DNA from: Sutcliffiella horikoshii
GTDB lineage: Bacteria > Bacillota > Bacilli > Bacillales > Bacillaceae_I
DNA: 64,000 bases
NCBI RefSeq assembly: GCF_008180725.1
Contig: NZ_VTEV01000005.1
Span: 62,001 to 126,000 of the forward strand
Direction: 5' to 3'
Shown here in pieces: positions 58,932 to 64,000 of the stretch; position 1 is the stretch's first letter; each line of letters opens with the position of its first letter. The translations under genes were made by a program, and so were the position numbers. The notes beneath the pieces are model-generated. The model saw only the letters and a list, made by a program, of their open reading frames with translations. It searched no databases and was not told the DNA's origin.

Positions 58932-60125
58932 TTATCTAGACAAGGATGTAACGACATCTCCTAATCTCTGAATACCTATCTCAATATTCTCCTCACTCTC
59001 ATAACTGAATGACAGACGGAGATATTCGGCCCCTTTTGTCTGGTCGAGGAAAAAGTATTTGCCTGGAAGAAAAGATACCCCGCCATCGGTTGCTTTTGAT
59101 AGGAGTTTCTCTGTATCTACTTCCGGAATCTTCACCCATACAAAATAACCGCCTTCTGGTACAAACCATGACGTATTTTCTGGTAGGTACTTTTCAAGGG
59201 CTGTCAGCATAACACGGCATTTTTTCTGATAGGTCTTACTTAAAGTCTGCAAACGCGATGTAAAATCTGTATTCTCCAAAAGTGTGGCCATGGTCGCTTG
59301 TGAGAAAGGATGCTCCAAATCTTTTTTAAACCAGAACAAAGCTTGGATGAATCTTTCTGTAGCATGTACCCACCCAATTCTCATCCCAGGGGCCACCACT
59401 TTTGACAAAGACCCGACATAGAGAACCCTGTCTTCTGTATCCATGGACTTGATTGTCTTAGGTTTATTAGTAAAACCTAGTTCACCATATGCATCGTCTT
59501 CTAATACCAGGAAGTCGTATTCCTCTGCAAGATCTATAACATGACGTCTCCGCTCATTGGACATTGTTGTCCCAGTTGGGTTGTGAAACGTTGGTATAGT
59601 GTATAACAAGGTTGGTTTCGTCATCCCTTTTTGCTTTCTCTCCGCAAGCATCTCCGCTAATAGTTCTGTTTGGAGTCCGTCCTTATCAATCGGAACTGTT
59701 ATTATCCTATCTGTGTAGTTATGAAAAATCTCGAGCGCCTCCATGTATGTTGGTGACTCGACTATCACGACAGCTTCTTCATCCAGAAAAATACGTGCAA
59801 TCAAATCGATCGCCTGGCATGCACCGGATGTAATTAATAGCTCGTCATCCTTTGCGGGCATACCACGCTCTTCCTGCCTTATCCTCACCCATTCTTTCAA
59901 CTTATCAATTCTTGGACTTCCTATGTAATGAAGTGGAAGGTCGTTTTCTTCTTCGAGCAATTGAGCTACTGCTTTTTTTAATTCTTTACTCGGAACAAGG
60001 TGAGGTGCCGGATATCCGGAATGCAAACGAATGGCGTTAGCGGGTACGGATGGGAACCATTCGCCGGGCGGATTATTTTGTAAGGCTGCTTTGATGTTTT
60101 TTGGAAAAAAGGATTCCTTGTTCAT
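58932..60125 (-). CDS. PLP-dependent aminotransferase (class I/II, LysN-like)
   Basis: The 397-residue enzyme has a fold-type I aminotransferase domain. The Schiff-base lysine is K242 (VGSLSKVVAPGMRIGW), the cofactor-ring aspartate lies in VLEDDAYGEL, and the NPTGTTMSN loop and arginine in YLRLSFSY fit as well. It resembles the MocR-type and alpha-aminoadipate aminotransferase group without a DNA-binding domain. The substrate is uncertain. It is monocistronic. Confidence 0.88.
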   Translation of the reverse strand: MNKESFFPKNIKAALQNNPPGEWFPSVPANAIRLHSGYPAPHLVPSKELKKAVAQLLEEENDLPLHYIGSPRIDKLKEWVRIRQEERGMPAKDDELLITSGACQAIDLIARIFLDEEAVVIVESPTYMEALEIFHNYTDRIITVPIDKDGLQTELLAEMLAERKQKGMTKPTLLYTIPTFHNPTGTTMSNERRRHVIDLAEEYDFLVLEDDAYGELGFTNKPKTIKSMDTEDRVLYVGSLSKVVAPGMRIGWVHATERFIQALFWFKKDLEHPFSQATMATLLENTDFTSRLQTLSKTYQKKCRVMLTALEKYLPENTSWFVPEGGYFVWVKIPEVDTEKLLSKATDGGVSFLPGKYFFLDQTKGAEYLRLSFSYESEENIEIGIQRLGDVVTSLSR

Positions 60126-60258
60126 TCATACCAGACACCTTTCTAATATATGAGTTCCTTCTATTTTAAACCTACACTTAGTTGGCAAACAATAGAGCAA
60201 ATCCTATTCGATTAGTAAGAATGATACCATAATTTTTCCCGCTCATATTGTCGTTTTT

Positions 60259-61212
60259 TTAATTTAATCTAAAATCACCAGAAGTCGTGCGCACCTTAAG
60301 TACATATTCTCCTTCTCCAATCTTTCCGGCTATTTCCTTCTCACTTTTCTCCTCATATTGCATTCCCTCTAAATATACAGTCCCTTTTCCTGATTGCCCT
60401 TTGAAGTCAACTGCTAGAGAGGTAGGTGTTTCGTCGTACTTGACTCTTACATCTCCGCTCGTTACCTCTACCTCGATATTACCTGTTACCTTTTTATTTT
60501 CTATATCGATGTCTCCTGATGTAGTCTCGACGTCGACATTTCCTTGTACACCCCAAACATTAATATCACCGGATGTGGTATCCACTTGAACATCCGCAAG
60601 AACTTCCTTGAAGGTGATGTCACCGCTTGTTCCAGCAATGGCTATCGCCTTAGCTTCGGTGTTCTCGATGCGCACATCACCACTCGTCAATTCAATAGAA
60701 TAGCTATCTGTTATCTTAACGCCTTCTACTAATATATCCCCCGAAGTTAGTTCTGTTTTTAAAGAACCCACTTGCATACCTGAAATTTGAATATCACTTG
60801 ATGTGGAATAAGTGGATAACTCTGTATATGTTTTTTCCGGCACTTCCACTTCAAGTTTCAGTCTGGAGATGTTAGTACCAAATTGAAATTCCATTTTAGG
60901 TTGTTGTACTTCAATATGTATGTTTCCATCGACTTCCTTTACTTTTAATTTATATTTGTCCTTATTTTTTTCACTAACATCTCCTGCTAACTTTGCATAA
61001 ATGTCTTCCCTATCCACAGAAACCACCTTGATATCCGCGGATGTGGTACGGATTTCTATATTTTTTGCTTCACTGCCGCTCACTGTTTCTTCTTGTTCAA
61101 TAGAAGTAGTATTAAAATTAAAACTAAACGTTTCTTTAAATTGACCAAAAACTACTGTAGCTCCAATCGCTAAAAGAATGAGCACAAACAAAAACGATAA
61201 TACTTTTTTCAT
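60259..61212 (-). CDS. DUF4097 beta-strand repeat protein
   Basis: The 317-residue protein has an N-terminal membrane anchor or signal (VLSFLFVLILLAIGATVVFG) and a beta-helix of repeating TSGDI/TSGDV strands, for example VQVDTTSGDINVWGVQGNVD. This is the DUF4097 putative adhesin family (LiaG/YvlB-like), often linked to envelope stress. It overlaps the upstream DUF1835 gene by ATGA. Confidence 0.87.
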   Translation of the reverse strand: MKKVLSFLFVLILLAIGATVVFGQFKETFSFNFNTTSIEQEETVSGSEAKNIEIRTTSADIKVVSVDREDIYAKLAGDVSEKNKDKYKLKVKEVDGNIHIEVQQPKMEFQFGTNISRLKLEVEVPEKTYTELSTYSTSSDIQISGMQVGSLKTELTSGDILVEGVKITDSYSIELTSGDVRIENTEAKAIAIAGTSGDITFKEVLADVQVDTTSGDINVWGVQGNVDVETTSGDIDIENKKVTGNIEVEVTSGDVRVKYDETPTSLAVDFKGQSGKGTVYLEGMQYEEKSEKEIAGKIGEGEYVLKVRTTSGDFRLN

Positions 61213-62210
61213 GCATTTTCCCCCTCCCTATTTTTCACCCTAACACTATAATGACGCATAGATTTCGGAATTCCTTTTAATGTGAAAAACCCTTGATAGA
61301 CTAGAGTTCGAAGACGATATTCTAAAAATGCAGTATTGAATCTCCCTTCTAACTGGCCGTAAATTTCCCCGATAATACGTGCTGCCTTCACAAATTCACT
61401 TTCGGAAAAATCCTTTTGGACCTTTTGTGCACAATAAAGTAATTCTTCATCTATATAATCTTCACGAACCCCTAGGATCTCCCCGTTCTTCCAAATACGA
61501 AGCAGGTGCTTTGTTTGTTTTAAATGAAGCCACTCTTCTGATAATCGATTTCTAGCATTTGATGACAAAGGGTTTCTCCGTTCTTTTTCATATATATCTT
61601 TCAACATTTCCGGCATGATCTCACCGGAATAAGCAGGCTTGAATCGGTTGGAAAAAGAAAGATGTTGATACACTTTGGTTGCATTGATAAGAACCACTTC
61701 ATTTTCACTATTACGCAAGTGGTGAAGAATGTATCGATGAAAAATTTGTTCATGGGCGTTATCAGCTGTCCACAGAACTACAGGAATATGTGGGGGAATT
61801 TGGTTTAATTCTTCGGTCGCTTGTTTAAATTTTCTACTAAACTCATCCTCTAACAATTCATCAAAAATATTTATATGATCTTGGAGCCACTCTTGTCTGG
61901 CAGACGGATTCCATAACGGGCCAATATCGAACATTTCCCAGAAACCGATCACCTTATGGTTCCCCTCTAAGCCGACCCTAAGGGATCCTGCAGTAGATTC
62001 GCTCCCTGCAATATGTATGGTGTTATAATCTGTTCGAGGAGGAGGCTGGTGATCAATTGTTTCTACTATATTTTGAATCTCTTCTAAAATTTCTTCTTTT
62101 GGAAAATCAATTTTTGTTAATTGATTCAAACGAAGCAAGGTTAAGTAGAGACAAGTTTTTGCATCTTTTTCGGAAAGTTGATGTATATTTTTTTTTAAAT
62201 CTTCTAGCAT
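61209..62210 (-). CDS. DUF1835 domain-containing protein
   Basis: This 333-residue cytoplasmic protein matches the DUF1835 family followed by the DUF3658-type C-terminus. Recognisable parts are IHIAGSESTAGSLRVGL, GPLWNPSARQEWLQDH, VVLWTADNAHEQ, and the C-terminal GRFNTAFLEYRLRTLVYQGF. Its function is unknown. It precedes and is coupled to the DUF4097 gene. Confidence 0.85.
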   Translation of the reverse strand: MLEDLKKNIHQLSEKDAKTCLYLTLLRLNQLTKIDFPKEEILEEIQNIVETIDHQPPPRTDYNTIHIAGSESTAGSLRVGLEGNHKVIGFWEMFDIGPLWNPSARQEWLQDHINIFDELLEDEFSRKFKQATEELNQIPPHIPVVLWTADNAHEQIFHRYILHHLRNSENEVVLINATKVYQHLSFSNRFKPAYSGEIMPEMLKDIYEKERRNPLSSNARNRLSEEWLHLKQTKHLLRIWKNGEILGVREDYIDEELLYCAQKVQKDFSESEFVKAARIIGEIYGQLEGRFNTAFLEYRLRTLVYQGFFTLKGIPKSMRHYSVRVKNREGENA

Positions 62211-62352
62211 AGTCCGACCCCCAAGGAATATTTTACCTATAGCCTAACTATACCATCTTCAAATGGCTAATTCTACCACTTCATTGTTCTGCAATTTTTA
62301 TTCAAAGTTTTCCACTTTAATAGTAAGATAGCATCAGAAACTTTATAGTTTG

Positions 62353-62366
62353 TACATACGTATGTA
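62353..62366. promoter_or_regulatory. Perfect 14-bp palindrome upstream of the transglutaminase gene
   Basis: TACATACGTATGTA reads the same on both strands and lies 50 bp before the lipoprotein start, next to a TATAAG sequence. It could be an operator or part of a promoter; no regulator is adjacent. Confidence 0.35.
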
Positions 62367-62415
62367 TAAGATACAACTTAACTGGACGAGAAAAACCCGT
62401 CCCGAGGAGGATACA

Positions 62416-64000
62416 ATGGCAGTTAAAAGCCGATACATGACCGCATTGTTAGTGAGCGGCAGTTTAATTCTCTCTGCCTGTTCGGATAAAGATACAAGTG
62501 TGGAGGAAAATCAGCCTGCTGAGCAAGAAGTACAGAAAGGCAAGTATGAACAACTTGTGGATAAAAAGAATGCGGGGTTGGAGCTTGAAAAACTTGAGCT
62601 ATCTTCTTTTGCCGAAGAAGTGAATGCAACTTTCCATGCACCTGAGTATAAGGAATTCAGTGCAAACGGCCAAATAGAGATTATCGGTACCGTTGAAAAG
62701 CATGCTGATCTAAAAGGCGAGTACGTTTGGATTAAGGTGCGCTCTGTCGGGGAAGGTCCTACTGGTAATCAGGTCGAATATTACACACCAATGAAAGATG
62801 GGGAGTTTAAAGAGAATATTTCTTTTTTTAATGGCGAGGGTGAATATAAGGTCACCGTTCAGCTTCCAGACACTGAAAGAGAAAATTATTACTACGATAC
62901 TGCAAGTTTCACCGTCCATAATGTCAATTCGGAATCAACCTATGATATTTCCTTAACTCCTTTTGGGCATGAGGCGGGCCTTCAATTCGATGTAGAATCA
63001 GGTTACTTAAAGGAAAACGAGTTATTCTCTTTCGGGGGAAAAGCATCTGCACTCTCTGACAAAGAAACTATAATGCTTCAGTTGAAAAAGGACTCTGATA
63101 TCTGGAAGCATATGGTGACTATTGAAAATGGACAGTTTTCCACAGATATTCCACTTTTCTATGGAAAAGGAATGTACCAATTGGAAGTCTTAGTACCAGA
63201 CGGTGAACGGGAAGACTACTATCAACTTGCTTCTACCCTATATATAGACAATGCCTCTGAACGAGTGATGCAGCCTTTAGAATATTATTCTGCTTATAAG
63301 GAGCGCGGTGTGACACTCGAATCTCCCCAATTTGGAGGGGACGAGACGGAAGGTACCTATTCAGTAAAAGGTAAAATTGATCCAGAAGCCGAGTTTGGAC
63401 CCGAGACGACTCACATTTACGTTAGTACGAAAAAAGGCGGAGATGAGGCACTTGATGTAATCCCTGTGGAAAACTATGAGTTTGACGGTTCCTTCTATTT
63501 GCGTTTCGGGCCAGGTGAGTATGAAGTAACACTAAGTGTGCCAGAAATCAAAGAGGAAAATAGTGATTTTTTCCGTTATTATGGTTTTGCTAAATTTCAA
63601 GTGACCGCTTCCGCTGAAGATAAACGGGATCTATTGCCTTCCCGAGGTGTCCAGTCTGTTGCGCCTGAGATTATCAAGCTTGCTGAAGAGCTGACCGCCG
63701 GTAAGGATTCTGATCGCGACAAGGCAAAAGCTGTTTATGAATATGTCGCAAAGAACGTTAGCTATGATGTGCAAAAGTATAGAAACAATGAATTCAAGTG
63801 GGACGATAGTGCACTAAAAACCTTGGATTCCATGACAGGCGTGTGCCAAGATTATGCTTACCTTGCAATTGCTATATTGCGAGCAAGCGGGGTCGAGGCT
63901 AGGTATGTAGAAGGACGTGCTGGCTCTCCATGGCCGGGGAACCATGCATGGGTCGAGGCGAAGTTGGACGGCGAGTGGGTGGAAATGGACCCTACATGGG
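62416..64000 (+). CDS. Transglutaminase-like lipoprotein (cut by window end)
   Basis: The frame starts at ATG 62416 after CGAGGAGG and stays open to the window end, at least 528 codons. A lipobox L-S-A-C (C22) anchors it outside the membrane. Several beta-rich repeats follow (about 75-420), each with a pattern like YEVTLSVPE or YQLEVLVPDGERE. A transglutaminase core comes last, with catalytic C477 (TGVCQDYAYLAI), H510 (GNHAWVEA) and D525 (MDPTW). Such extracellular domains act as cysteine proteases or cross-linkers of the wall. Confidence 0.87.
   Translation, partial: MAVKSRYMTALLVSGSLILSACSDKDTSVEENQPAEQEVQKGKYEQLVDKKNAGLELEKLELSSFAEEVNATFHAPEYKEFSANGQIEIIGTVEKHADLKGEYVWIKVRSVGEGPTGNQVEYYTPMKDGEFKENISFFNGEGEYKVTVQLPDTERENYYYDTASFTVHNVNSESTYDISLTPFGHEAGLQFDVESGYLKENELFSFGGKASALSDKETIMLQLKKDSDIWKHMVTIENGQFSTDIPLFYGKGMYQLEVLVPDGEREDYYQLASTLYIDNASERVMQPLEYYSAYKERGVTLESPQFGGDETEGTYSVKGKIDPEAEFGPETTHIYVSTKKGGDEALDVIPVENYEFDGSFYLRFGPGEYEVTLSVPEIKEENSDFFRYYGFAKFQVTASAEDKRDLLPSRGVQSVAPEIIKLAEELTAGKDSDRDKAKAVYEYVAKNVSYDVQKYRNNEFKWDDSALKTLDSMTGVCQDYAYLAIAILRASGVEARYVEGRAGSPWPGNHAWVEAKLDGEWVEMDPTW

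Overview
The window looks like chromosomal sequence of a low-GC, endospore-forming Bacillaceae bacterium. The evidence is AT-rich DNA, AGGAGG-type ribosome binding sites with frequent TTG and GTG starts, many U-tract terminators, and sporulation or germination genes: a sporulenol synthase (sqhC), a Ger receptor operon and the spore-cortex hydrolase cwlJ. I see no tRNA, rRNA, prophage, intact insertion sequence or CRISPR array.

Layout. At 0.2-1.5 kb is an ECF sigma factor with an RskA-type anti-sigma factor. At 2-15 kb are mostly small stand-alone accessory genes on the minus strand (hydrolases, lipoproteins, acetyltransferases, NUDIX, VOC, a prolyl 4-hydroxylase), several of them broken. At 13.5-19.5 kb is a compact minus-strand run: MFS exporter, histidine phosphatase, alpha/beta hydrolase, then GNAT-NUDIX-kinase-kinase-ASCH. 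At 19.6-22.7 kb are small membrane proteins, a MEDS protein and a peptidoglycan peptidase. At 23.5-28.5 kb a lipoprotein beta-propeller, response regulator, histidine kinase, PepSY membrane protein and metal-rich FixH/YtkA-like lipoprotein form one cluster. sqhC is at 28.7-30.6 kb. At 31-34 kb are a DMT exporter with a possible attenuated leader, then a TVP38 membrane protein paired with a flavin disulfide reductase. At 36.5-39.1 kb is a gerA-gerB-gerC operon with a deletion fusing gerA to the end of gerB. At 39.4-46.8 kb are membrane proteins, cwlJ, a YdcF protein and a second two-component system. At 46.9-48.2 kb is a decayed secreted-toxin/immunity module. At 48.4-50.4 kb are a duplicated-domain surface protein and a lipoprotein class F sortase. 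From 51.5 kb to the end are an MFS/XRE-TPR divergent pair with two palindromic operators, a LysE exporter, a sulfatase, an EEP phosphatase with a DinB protein, an aminotransferase, a DUF4097/DUF1835 pair and a transglutaminase lipoprotein cut by the window end.

The most unusual signal is not a gene. Six intergenic regions carry tandem arrays whose sequences differ from region to region but whose unit length is almost always exactly 52 bp. The largest (50.5-51.55 kb) has 19 recognisable copies at a constant 52-bp spacing with no insertion or deletion. Most units contain a hairpin with a 7-nt loop, such as GAGGTCTTCAT-N7-ATGAGGACCTC. Three other gaps carry shorter arrays with 20- or 21-bp periods. 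All these lengths are close to whole numbers of DNA helical turns. Every array lies just 3' of at least one gene, and none lies in any of the seven divergent promoter gaps.

The window also has a notable load of broken genes: a frameshifted GNAT, a frameshifted hypothetical gene, a NUDIX relic, the gerA/gerB deletion, an amber-interrupted toxin, a subtilase tail and a probable nonsense codon at 42.67 kb.
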